Positions 21,341-33,700 of a stretch of 64,000 bases of DNA are shown piece by piece; within the stretch, counting starts at the first letter, position 1; every line of letters begins with the position of its first letter. The stretch comes from Sipunculus nudus (Eukaryota; Annelida; Sipuncula; Golfingiida; Sipunculidae). Location: NCBI GenBank assembly GCA_026874595.1, contig CM049322.1:9068400-9132399 (forward strand). Direction: 5' to 3'. Position numbers and translations under genes: made by a program. The notes under the pieces are model-generated. The model did no database searches and had not been told where the DNA came from. It saw only the letters and a list, made by a program, of their open reading frames with translations.

Positions 21341-21672
21341 CTACTCCGTTTGCCGATTGTCAGTGCAACTAAAGACCCCCCTGTTGCAGTCATGTGGTAA
21401 TATTTCTGTAGCTATTGTTTCAGATCTGTACCTAAGTGATACAGGCAATGGATGAAATTTATCAAATCAAAGGTTTGTTGTGAATGATGTGACTCAAGAA
21501 ATTCATCTGATGTCATCTCTAATAAGACAAACTTTACATCCGTGTATTTCGGGTTACAGGATATGTTTGATCGGAATCGAGTGATCTGGACTTCATTTGG
21601 CTCTATCGATGTGTGTTGAACAGGACGTCCGAGGGACAGGAGATAATCCAGTATCAGCCCATCCGGGACCCC
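21341..21672 (-). pseudogene. SAM-binding exon of HNMT-like gene, carrying an in-frame TAG
   Basis: TTTGTTTCTTCAATAG is an excellent acceptor directly before the exon. The frame starts GSRMGLILDYLLS, corresponding to the glycine-rich SAM-binding motif I (one glycine replaced by Arg). It continues SIEPNEVQITRF (HNMT V-V-E-P-S-A-E-Q-I), DVKFVLLEMTSDEF and FDLINFIHCLYHLGTDLKQ. A TAG at 21412-21414 interrupts it. Homology continues in the same frame after the stop (LQKYYHMTATGGSLVALTI), so the stop lies inside formerly coding sequence. It is either a pseudogene or a polymorphic or sequencing nonsense change. HNMT transfers a methyl group from S-adenosylmethionine to histamine in the cytosol. A donor AG|GTATCT is possible at the 3' end. 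Confidence 0.6.
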
Positions 21673-21679
21673 TATTGAA

Positions 21680-22170
21680 GAAACAAATTAGATAAATTAC
21701 AAACTCCAGAAATGTAGCCTACTTGAAAACATATATATATGAAAGATATAATGGATTAAACCATTATACAGTTATAACGGGTCAGGTCACCAGCTAGTCT
21801 ACACGTGGCAAGGGGGAGGGGAGTTAATTAATATGCGCGTGTGCGCTCAGGCAGATCGTACAGGTGCGCACTGGTCCTCCCGCGTGTCACTTTGAAGTTG
21901 GCGGTGGGGGTGGCCACACAGATATTTTAAAGTTAAGTTTGTAGAATAAGTTAGCTAAGTTTGTTGAACAAGTACGCCTTAAGATATGCCGTGACGACAC
22001 TGTAAAGCATGTGGTGATATTTAAGAACCCCCAAGGGGTAAAAACTGTAAATATGTTGAGAAAACTCCACAGTCTTCCGTGTCACCGAGGTAAGAGGCTG
22101 CACCAGAGCCAGGTTACCAACGACCAGCCCCGCGAGAGGCCCGGCGATAATATGTGCAGTATCATAAGCA
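21680..22170. other. GC-richer non-coding stretch upstream of the HNMT-like exon
   Basis: Contains G-rich CAAGGGGGAGGGGAG (about 21809) and a CGCGTGTGCGCTC stretch, unlike the AT-rich surroundings. No N-terminal HNMT exon was found here on the minus strand. A GAGGTAAGAGG donor-like site on the plus strand at about 22086 has no supported exon. Confidence 0.35.
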
Positions 22171-22182
22171 GCAAATTCATGA

Positions 22183-22578
22183 AGTAGAGACCAAACTCGT
22201 AGAGACCAAACTGAGGCTCGTAAACTACAGGAAACCGAACTATTGGAGACCAAATTAGCCATGCCAAAAGCCGGTTATTGTATTCCCTCGCCTATACCGA
22301 TCAACCAAGTGCAAACGAACAATACGCCTGTCGCCATACCATATGCTCAGCAGAGCGCACACCCGCACCAGCAGATAGACTGACTTTTGCAGACTTCACA
22401 TTCAATTCAAAAGGTCAGAGACAATGCTACTGCCGGTAAGCCAGCATTATCTGTCAATATCCCTTCTAAAGTGATAAGACCTACAGATTTTTTAGGGGAG
22501 GACAAATCATTCGATACACTTTTCTTCAGGGAAGGTTCACTGCTCTTTCAGAATTTAAGTAAAGAAATTGACTGAAGG
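22183..22578 (+). pseudogene. Open fragment of unknown, possibly retroelement gag-like, protein
   Basis: One plus frame stays open from 22183 to the TGA at 22576-22578 apart from a TGA at 22381. The N-terminal part is charged and coiled-coil-like (RKLQETELLETKLAMPK). The middle is Pro/Gln-rich (SPIPINQVQTNNTPV), and the C-terminal part contains VIRPTDFLGEDKSFDTLFF. Just upstream, another frame reads HEVETKLVETKL, so a frameshift probably split a longer charged region. The composition is reminiscent of retroelement gag proteins, but no nucleocapsid CCHC knuckle or capsid motif is seen and no LTR was identified. Treat as unknown. It ends less than 100 bp before the satellite array. Confidence 0.3.
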
Positions 22579-22863
22579 ACACGTAAACGCACTTGGGTAC
22601 GTGCAGCATTTGTGTTTTGTTTCCGGAAAAGCGACAGCCAATATTTTTACAACTGAGGCTTTAACTTTAACTGAGACTGTCATCACAACACAGGATGAGT
22701 ACACTTCATCACACAGACGGGCTGTGATCACAACACAGGATGAGTACAATTCATCACACAGACGGGCTCTAATCACCACACAGGATGAGTACAATTCGTC
22801 ACACAGACGGGCTGTGATCACAACACAGGATGAGTACAGTTCATCACACAGACGGACTGTCAT

Positions 22864-23040
22864 CACAATACAGGGTGAGTGCACTTCATCAAACAGACGG
22901 AATTTCATCACAACACGGGGGGATTAAACTTTACTATACAGATGGACTGTCATCAGAACACATTTTGAGTACACGTCATCAGAGACGGGCTGTCATCACA
23001 ACAAAGGATGGGTACACTTCATCACACAGACAGGCTGTCA
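22864..23040. repeat. Landmark segment type 1 (first of ~19 copies)
   Basis: A run of four atypical units: GGGTGAGTGCACTTCATCAA, then one with ..GGATTAAACTTTACTATAC, then a 43-bp unit with GTACACGTCATCAGAGACGG, then GATGGGTACACTTC. Further copies have the TTAAACTTTA core near 26113, 27866, 28944, 32178, 33886, 34964, 36895, 39771, 41434, 43500, 44127, 45250, 53882, 54510, 56263, 61160, 61788 and 63540. Those near 43500, 45250, 53882, 56263, 61160 and 63540 carry CCACACATATGG instead of CTATACAGATGG. Confidence 0.85.
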
Positions 23041-24499
23041 TCACAACACAGGATGAGTACACTTCATCACACAGACGGGCTGTGATCACAACACAGGATG
23101 AGTACAATTCATTACACAGACGGACTGTCATCACAACACAGGATGAGTACAATTCATCACACAGACGGACTGTCATTACAACACAGGATGAGTACACTTC
23201 ATCGCACTGACGGGCTGTGATCACAACACAGGATGGGTACACTTCATCCCACAGACGGGCTGTGATCACAACACAGGATGAGTACATTTCATCACACAGA
23301 CGGGCTGTCATCACAACACAGGATGAGTACACTTCATCACACAGACGGGCTGTGATCACAACACAGGATGAGTACAATTCATCACACACACGGACTGTCA
23401 TTAAAACACAGGATGAGTACACTTCATCACACAGACGGGCTGTGATTACAACACATGATGAGTACAATTCATCACACACACGGACTGTCATCACAACACA
23501 GGATGAGTACACTTCATCACACAGACGGGCTGTGATCACAACACAGGATGAGTACACTTCATCACACAGACGGACTGTCATCACAACTCAGGATGAGTAC
23601 ACTTCATCACACAGACGGGCTGTGATCACAACACATTATGAGTACAATTCATCACACAGACTGACTGTCATCACAACACAGGATGAGTACACTTCATGAC
23701 ACAGACGGGCTGGGATCACAACACAGGAAGAGTATAATTCATCACACAGACGGGCTGTAATCACAACACAGGATGAGTACAATTCATCACACAGAAGGAC
23801 TGTCATCACAACACAGGATGAGTACACTTCATCACACAGACGGGCTGTGATCACAACACAGGATGAGTACAATTAATCACACAGACGGGCTGTGATCACA
23901 ACACAGGATGAGTACAATTCATCACACTGACGGAGTGTCATCACAACACAGGATGAGTACACTTCATCACACAGACGGGCTGTGATCACAACACAGGATG
24001 AGTACACTTCATCACACAGACGGGCTGTGATCACAACACAGGATGAGAACAATTCATCACACAGACAGGCTGTGATCACAACACAGGATGAGTACAATTC
24101 ATTACACAGACGGACTGTCATCACAACACAGGATGAGTACAATTCATCACGCAGACGGGCTGTGATCACAACACAGGATGAGTACAATTCATCACACAGA
24201 CGGACTGTCATCACAACACAGGATGAGTACACTTCATCACACAGACGGGCTGTGATCACAACACAGGATGAGAACAATTCATCACACAGACAGGCTGTGA
24301 TCACAACACAGGATGAGTACAATTCATTACACAGACGGACTGTCATCACAACACAGGATGAGTACAATTCATCACGCAGACGGGCTGTGATCACAACACA
24401 GGATGAGTACAATTCATCACACAGACGGACTGTCATCACAACACAGGATGAGTACACTTCATCACACATACGGGCTGTGATCACATCACAGGATGAGTA

Positions 24500-24720
24500 C
24501 AATATATCACACAGACGGGCTCAAATCACCACACAGGATGAGTACAATTGGTCAGACAGACGGACTGTGATCACAACACAGGCTGAGTACAGTTAATCAC
24601 ACAGACGGACTGTCATCACAATACAGGGTGAGTGCACTTCATCAGAGACAGGCTGTCATCACAAAAAAAGATGGGTACACTTCATCACACAGACACTCTG
24701 TCATCACAACACAGGATGAG
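24500..24720. repeat. Landmark segment type 2 (first of 9 copies)
   Basis: Units with GAGTACAATTGGTCAGACAG, CAGGCTGAGTACAGTTAATC and GTGAGTGCACTTCATCAGAG, followed by GATGGGTACACTTC and ACAGACACTCTGTC. The GTGAGTGCACTTCATCAGAG core lies near 24628, 30693, 35993, 38600, 48844, 51722, 52710, 59000 and 59988. Confidence 0.85.
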
Positions 24721-27700
24721 TACAATTCATCCCACAGACAGGCTGTGATCACAACACATGATGAGTACACTTCATCACACAGATGGGATGTGATCACAAC
24801 ACAGGATGAGTACAATTCATCACACACACGGACTGTCATTAAAACACAGGATGAGTACACTTCATCACACAGACGGGTTGTAATCACACCACAGGATGAG
24901 TGCAATTCATCACACAGACGGACTGTCATCACAACACAGGATGAGTACAATTCATCACACAGACGGGCTGTGATAACAACACAGGATGAGTACACTTCAT
25001 CACACAGACGGACTGTCATCACAACACAAGATGAGTACAATTCATCACAAAAACGGACTGTCATCACAACACAGGATGAGTACACTTCATCACACAGACG
25101 GGCTGTGATCACAACACAGGATGAGTACAATTCATCACGCAGACGGGCTGTGATCACAACACAGGATGAGTACACTTCATCACACAGACTGAATGTCATC
25201 ACAACACAGGATGAGTACACTTCAACACACAGACGGGCTGAGATCACATTATAGGATGAGTATAATTCATCACACAGACGGGCTGTCATCACAAAACAGG
25301 ATGAGTACAATTCATCACACAGACGGACTCTCATCACAACACAGGATCAGTACACTTCATCACACAGACGGGCTGTGATCACAACACAGGATGAGTACAA
25401 TTCATCACACAGACGGACTGTCATTAAAACACAGGATGAGTACACTTCATCACACAGACGGGCTGTGATCACAACACAGGATGAGTACAATTCATCACAC
25501 AGACGGAATGTCATCACAACACAGGATGAGTACACTTCATCACACAGACGGGCTGTGATCACAACACAGAATGAGTACAATTCATCACACAGACGGGCTG
25601 TCATCACAACACAGGATGAGTACACTTCATCACACAGACGGGCTGTGATCACAACACAGAATGAGTACAATTCATCACACAGACGGGCTGTGATCACAAC
25701 ACAGGATGAGTACAATTCATCACACAGACGGACTGTCATCACAAAACAGGATGAGTACACTTCATCAAACAGACGGGCTGTCATCACAACACAGGATGAG
25801 TACAATTCATCACACAGACGGGCTGTGATCACAACACAGGATGAGTACAATTCATCACACAGACGGACTGTCATCACAACACAGGATGAGTACACTTCAT
25901 CACACAGAGGCTGTGATCACAACACAGGATGAGTACAATTCATCACACAGACGGGCTCTAATCACCACACAGGATGAGTACAATTCGTCACACAGACGGG
26001 CTGTGATCACAACACAGGATGAGTACAGTTCATCACACAGACGGACTGTCATCACAATACAGGGTGAGTGCACTTCATCAAACAGACGGAATTTCATCAC
26101 AACACGGGGGGATTAAACTTTACTATACAGATGGACTGTCATCAGAACACATTTTGAGTACACGTCATCAGAGACGGGCTGTCATCACAACAAAGGATGG
26201 GTACACTTCATCACACAGACAGGCTGTCATCACAACACAAGATGAGTACAATTCATTACACAGACGGACTGTCATCACAACACAGGATGAGTACAATTCA
26301 TCACACAGACGGACTGTCATTACAACACAGGATGAGTACACTTCATCACACAGACGGGCTGTGATCACGACACAGGATGAGTACAATTCATCACACAGAC
26401 GGAATGTCATCACAACACAGGATGAGTACACTTCATCACACAGACGGACTGTCATTACAACACAGGATGAGTACACTTCATCAAACAGACGGGCTGTGAT
26501 CACGACACAGGATGAGTACACTTCATCACACAGACGGGCTGTGATCACAACACAGAATGAGTACAATTCATCACACAGACGGGCTGTGATCACAACACAG
26601 GATGAGTACAATTCATCACACAGACGGACTGTCATCACAAAACAGGATGAGTACACTTCATCAAACATACGGGCTGTCATCACAACACAGGATGAGTACA
26701 ATTCATCACGCAGACGGGCTGTGATCACAACACAGGATGAGTACAATTCATCACACAGACGGACTGTCATCACAACACAAGATGAGTACAATTCATCACA
26801 AAAACGGACTGTCATCACAACACAGGATGAGTACAATTCATCACACAGACGGGCTCTAATAACCACACAGGATGAGTACAATTCATCACGCAGACGGGCT
26901 GTGATCACAACACAGGATGAGTACACTTCATCACACAGACGGGCTGTCATCACAACACAGGATGAGTACACTTCAACACACAGACGGGCTGAGATCACAT
27001 TATAGGATGAGTATAATTCATCACACAGACGGGCTGTCATCACAAAACAGGATGAGTACAATTCATCACACAAACGGACTCTCATCACAACACAGGATGA
27101 GTACACTTCATCACACAGACGGGCTGTGATCACAACACAGGATGAGTACAATTCATCACACAGACGGACTGTCATTAAAACACAGGATGAGTACACTTCA
27201 TCACACAGACGGGCTGTGATCACAAGACAGGATGAGTACAATTCATCACACAGACGGAATGTCATCACAACACAGGATGAGTACACTTCATCACACAGAC
27301 GGACTGTCATTACAACACAGGATGAGTACACTTCATCAAACAGACGGGCTGTGATCACAACACAGGATGAGTACACTTCATCACACAGACGGGCTGTGAT
27401 CACAACACAGAATGAGTACAATTCATCACACAGACGGGCTGTGATCACAACACAGGATGAGTACAATTCATCACACAGACGGACTGTCATCACAAAACAG
27501 GATGAGTACACTTCATCAAACAGACGGGCTGTCATCACAACACAGGATGAGTACAATTCATCACACAGACGGGCTGTGATCACAACACAGGATGAGTACA
27601 ATTCATCACACAGACGGACTGTCATCACAACACAGGATGAGTACACTTCATCACACAGACGGGCTGTGATCACAACACAGGATGAGTACAATTCATCACA

Positions 27701-30700
27701 CAGACGGGCTCTAATCACCACACAGGATGAGTACAATTCGTCACACAGACGGGCTGTGATCACAACACAGGATGAGTACAGTTCATCACACAGACGGACT
27801 GTCATCACAATACAGGGTGAGTGCACTTCATCAAACAGACGGAATTTCATCACAACACGGGGGGATTAAACTTTACTATACAGATGGACTGTCATCAGAA
27901 CACATTTTGAGTACACGTCATCAGAGACGGGCTGTCATCACAACAAAGAATGGGTACACTTCATCACACAGACAGGCTGTCATCACAACACAAGATGAGT
28001 ACAATTCATCACACAGACAGGCTGTGATCACAACACAGGATGAGTACAATTCATTACACAGACGGACTGTCATCACAACACAGGATGAGTACAATTCATC
28101 ACACAGACGGACTGTCATTACAACACAGGATGAGTACACTTCATCACACAGACGGGCTGTGATCACGACACAGGATGAGTACAATTCATCACACAGACGG
28201 AATGTCATCACAACACAGGATGAGTACACTTCATCACACAGACGGACTGTCATTACAACACAGGATGAGTACACTTCATCAAACAGACGGGCTGTGATCA
28301 CAACACAGGATGAGTACACTTCATCACACAGACGGGCTGTGATCACAACACAGAATGAGTACAATTCATCACACAGACGGGCTGTGATCACAACACAGGA
28401 TGAGTACAATTCATCACACAGACGGACTGTCATCACAAAACAGGATGAGTACACTTCATCAAACATACGGGCTGTCATCACAACACAGGATGAGTACAAT
28501 TCATCACACAGACGGGCTGTGATCACAACACAGGATGAGTACAATTCATCACACAGACGGACTGTCATCACAACACAGGATGAGTACACTTCATCACACA
28601 GACGGGCTGTGATCACAACACAGGATGAGTACAATTCATCACACAGACGGGCTGTGATCACAACACAGGATGAGTACAATTCATCACACAGACGGACTGT
28701 CATCACAACACAGGATGAGTACACTTCATAACACAGACGGGCTGTGATCACAACACAGGATGAGTACAATTCATCACACACACGGGCTCTAATCACCACA
28801 CAGGATGAATACAATTCGTCACACAGACGGGCTGTGATCACAACACAGGATGAGTACAGTTCATCACTCAGACGGACTGTCATCACAATACAGGGTGAGT
28901 GCACTTCATCAAACAGACGGAATTTCATCACAACACAGGGGGATTAAACTTTACTATACAGATGGACTGTCATCAGAACACAGGGTGAGTACACGTCATC
29001 AGAGACGGACTGTCATCACAACAAAGAATGGGTACACTTCATCACAGAGACAGGCTGTCATCACAACACAGGATGAGTACAATTCATCACACAGACAGGC
29101 TGTGATCACAACACAGGATGAGTACAATTCATTACACAGACGGACTGTCATCACATCACAGGATGAGTACAATTCATCACACAGACGGACTGTCATTACA
29201 ACACAGGATGAGTACACTTCATCGCACAGACGGGCTGTGATCACAACACAGGATGAGTACACTTCATCACACAGACGGGCTGTGATCACAACACAGGATG
29301 AGTACATTTCATCACACAGACGGGCTGTCATCACAGCACAGGATGAGTACACTTCATCACACAGACGGGCTGTGATCACAACACAGGATGAGTACAATTC
29401 ATCACACACACGGACTGTCATTAAAACACAGGATGAGTACACTTCATCACACAGACGGGCTGTGATCACAACACAGGATGAGTACAATTCATCACACAGA
29501 CGGACTGTCATAACAACACAGGATGAGTACAATTCATCACACAGAAGGACTGTCATCACAACACAGGATGAGTACACTTCGTCACACAGACGGGCTGTGA
29601 TCACAACACAGGATGAGTACACTTCATCACACAGACGGACTGTCATCACAACTCAGGATGAGTACACTTCATCACACAGACGGGCTGTGATCACAACACA
29701 TTATGAGTACAATTCATCACACAGACTGACTGTCATCACAACACAGGATGAGTACACTTCATGACACAGACGGGCTGGGATCACAACACAGGAAGAGTAT
29801 AATTCATCACACAGACGGGCTGTAATCACAACACAGGATGAGTACAATTCATCACACAGAAGGACTGTCATCACAACACAGGATGAGTACACTTCATCAC
29901 ACAGACGGGCTGTGATCACAACACAGGATGAGTACAATTAATCACACAGACGGGCTGTGATCACAACACAGGATGAGTACAATTCATCACACTGACGGAG
30001 TGTCATCACAACACAGGATGAGTACACTTCATCACACAGACGGGCTGTGATCACAACACAGGATGAGTACACTTCATCACACAGACGGGCTGTGATCACA
30101 ACACAGGATGAGAACAATTCATCACACAGACAGGCTGTGATCACAACACAGGATGAGTACAATTCATTACACAGACGGACTGTCATCACAACACAGGATG
30201 AGTACAATTCATCACGCAGACGGGCTGTGATCACAACACAGGATGAGTACAATTCATCACACAGACGGACTGTCATCACAACACAGGATGAGTACACTTC
30301 ATCACACAGACGGGCTGTGATCACAACACAGGATGAGAACAATTCATCACACAGACAGGCTGTGATCACAACACAGGATGAGTACAATTCATTACACAGA
30401 CGGACTGTCATCACAACACAGGATGAGTACAATTCATCACGCAGACGGGCTGTGATCACAACACAGGATGAGTACAATTCATCACACAGACGGACTGTCA
30501 TCACAACACAGGATGAGTACACTTCATCACACATACGGGCTGTGATCACATCACAGGATGAGTACAATATATCACACAGACGGGCTCAAATCACCACACA
30601 GGATGAGTACAATTGGTCAGACAGACGGACTGTGATCACAACACAGGCTGAGTACAGTTAATCACACAGACGGACTGTCATCACAATACAGGGTGAGTGC

Positions 30701-33700
30701 ACTTCATCAGAGACAGGCTGTCATCACAAAAAAGGATGGGTACACTTCATCACACAGACACTCTGTCATCACAACACAGGATGAGTACAATTCATCCCAC
30801 AGACAGGCTGTGATCACAACACATGATGAGTACACTTCATCACACAGATGGGCTGTGATCACAACACAGGATGAGTACAATTCATCACACACACGGACTG
30901 TCATTAAAACACAGGATGAGTACACTTCATCACACAGACGGGTTGTAATCACACCACAGGATGAGTGCAATTCATCACACAGACGGACTGTCATCACAAC
31001 ACAGGATGAGTACAATTCATCACACAGACGGGCTGTGATAACAACACAGGATGAGTACACTTCATCACACAGACGGACTGTCATCACAACACAAGATGAG
31101 TACAATTCATCACAAAAACGGACTGTCATCACAACACAGGATGAGTACACTTCATCACACAGACGGGCTGTGATCACAACACAGGATGAGTACAATTCAT
31201 CACGCAGACGGGCTGTGATCACAACACAGGATGAGTACACTTCATCACACAGACTGAATGTCATCACAACACAGGATGAGTACACTTCAACACACAGACG
31301 GGCTGAGATCACATTATAGGATGAGTATAATTCATCACACAGACGGGCTGTCATCACAAAACAGGATGAGTACAATTCATCACACAGACGGACTCTCATC
31401 ACAACACAGGATCAGTACACTTCATCACACAGACGGGCTGTGATCACAACACAGGATGAGTACAATTCATCACACAGACGGACTGTCATTAAAACACAGG
31501 ATGAGTACACTTCATCACACAGACGGGCTGTGATCACAACACAGGATGAGTACAATTCATCACACAGACGGAATGTCATCACAACACAGGATGAGTACAC
31601 TTCATCACACAGACGGGCTGTGATCACAACACAGAATGAGTACAATTCATCACACAGACGGGCTGTCATCACAACACAGGATGAGTACACTTCATCACAC
31701 AGACGGGCTGTGATCACAACACAGAATGAGTACAATTCATCACACAGACGGGCTGTGATCACAACACAGGATGAGTACAATTCATCACACAGACGGACTG
31801 TCATCACAAAACAGGATGAGTACACTTCATCAAACAGACGGGCTGTCATCACAACACAGGATGAGTACAATTCATCACACAGACGGGCTGTGATCACAAC
31901 ACAGGATGAGTACAATTCATCACACAGACGGACTGTCATCACAACACAGGATGAGTACACTTCATCACACAGAGGCTGTGATCACAACACAGGATGAGTA
32001 CAATTCATCACACAGACGGGCTCTAATCACCACACAGGATGAGTACAATTCGTCACACAGACGGGCTGTGATCACAACACAGGATGAGTACAGTTCATCA
32101 CACAGACGGACTGTCATCACAATACAGGGTGAGTGCACTTCATCAAACAGACGGAATTTCATCACAACACGGGGGGATTAAACTTTACTATACAGATGGA
32201 CTGTCATCAGAACACATTTTGAGTACACGTCATCAGAGACGGGCTGTCATCACAACAAAGGATGGGTACACTTCATCACACAGACAGGCTGTCATCACAA
32301 CACAAGATGAGTACAATTCATTACACAGACGGACTGTCATCACAACACAGGATGAGTACAATTCATCACACAGACGGACTGTCATTACAACACAGGATGA
32401 GTACACTTCATCACACAGACGGGCTGTGATCACGACACAGGATGAGTACAATTCATCACACAGACGGAATGTCATCACAACACAGGATGAGTACACTTCA
32501 TCACACAGACGGACTGTCATTACAACACAGGATGAGTACACTTCATCAAACAGACGGGCTGTGATCACAACACAGGATGAGTACACTTCATCACACAGAC
32601 GGGCTGTGATCACAACACAGAATGAGTACAATTCATCACACAGACGGGCTGTGATCACAACACAGGATGAGTACAATTCATCACACAGACGGACTGTCAT
32701 CACAAAACAGGATGAGTACACTTCATCAAACATACGGGCTGTCATCACAACACAGGATGAGTACAATTCATCACGCAGACGGGCTGTGATCACAACACAG
32801 GATGAGTACAATTCATCACACAGACGGACTGTCATCACAACACAGGATGAGTACAATTCATCACACAGACGGGCTCTAATAACCACACAGGATGAGTACA
32901 ATTCATCACGCAGACGGGCTGTGATCACAACACAGGATGAGTACACTTCATCACACAGACGGGCTGTCATCACAACACAGGATGAGTACACTTCAACACA
33001 CAGACGGGCTGAGATCACATTATAGGATGAGTATAATTCATCACACAGACGGGCTGTCATCACAAAACAGGATGAGTACAATTCATCACACAAACGGACT
33101 CTCATCACAACACAGGATGAGTACACTTCATCACACAGACGGGCTGTGATCACAACACAGGATGAGTACAATTCATCACACAGACGGACTGTCATTAAAA
33201 CACAGGATGAGTACACTTCATCACACAGACGGGCTGTGATCACAAGACAGGATGAGTACAATTCATCACACAGACGGAATGTCATCACAACACAGGATGA
33301 GTACACTTCATCACACAGACGGACTGTCATTACAACACAGGATGAGTACACTTCATCAAACAGACGGGCTGTGATCACAACACAGGATGAGTACACTTCA
33401 TCACACAGACGGGCTGTGATCACAACACAGAATGAGTACAATTCATCACACAGACGGGCTGTGATCACAACACAGGATGAGTACAATTCATCACACAGAC
33501 GGACTGTCATCACAAAACAGGATGAGTACACTTCATCAAACAGACGGGCTGTCATCACAACACAGGATGAGTACAATTCATCACACAGACGGGCTGTGAT
33601 CACAACACAGGATGAGTACAATTCATCACACAGACGGACTGTCATCACAACACAGGATGAGTACACTTCATCACACAGACGGGCTGTGATCACAACACAG

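Noticed and set aside
21951-22267. Two hydrophobic minus-strand ORFs (103 and 61 codons)
   Set aside because: They are antisense shadows of the plus-strand open fragment and adjacent sequence, with no domain or splice support.
22780-22815. CENP-B box (TTCGnnnnAnnCGGG) in TTCGTCACACAGACGGG units
   Set aside because: Spacing is two bases too long in every such unit seen, and most units have TTCA rather than TTCG.
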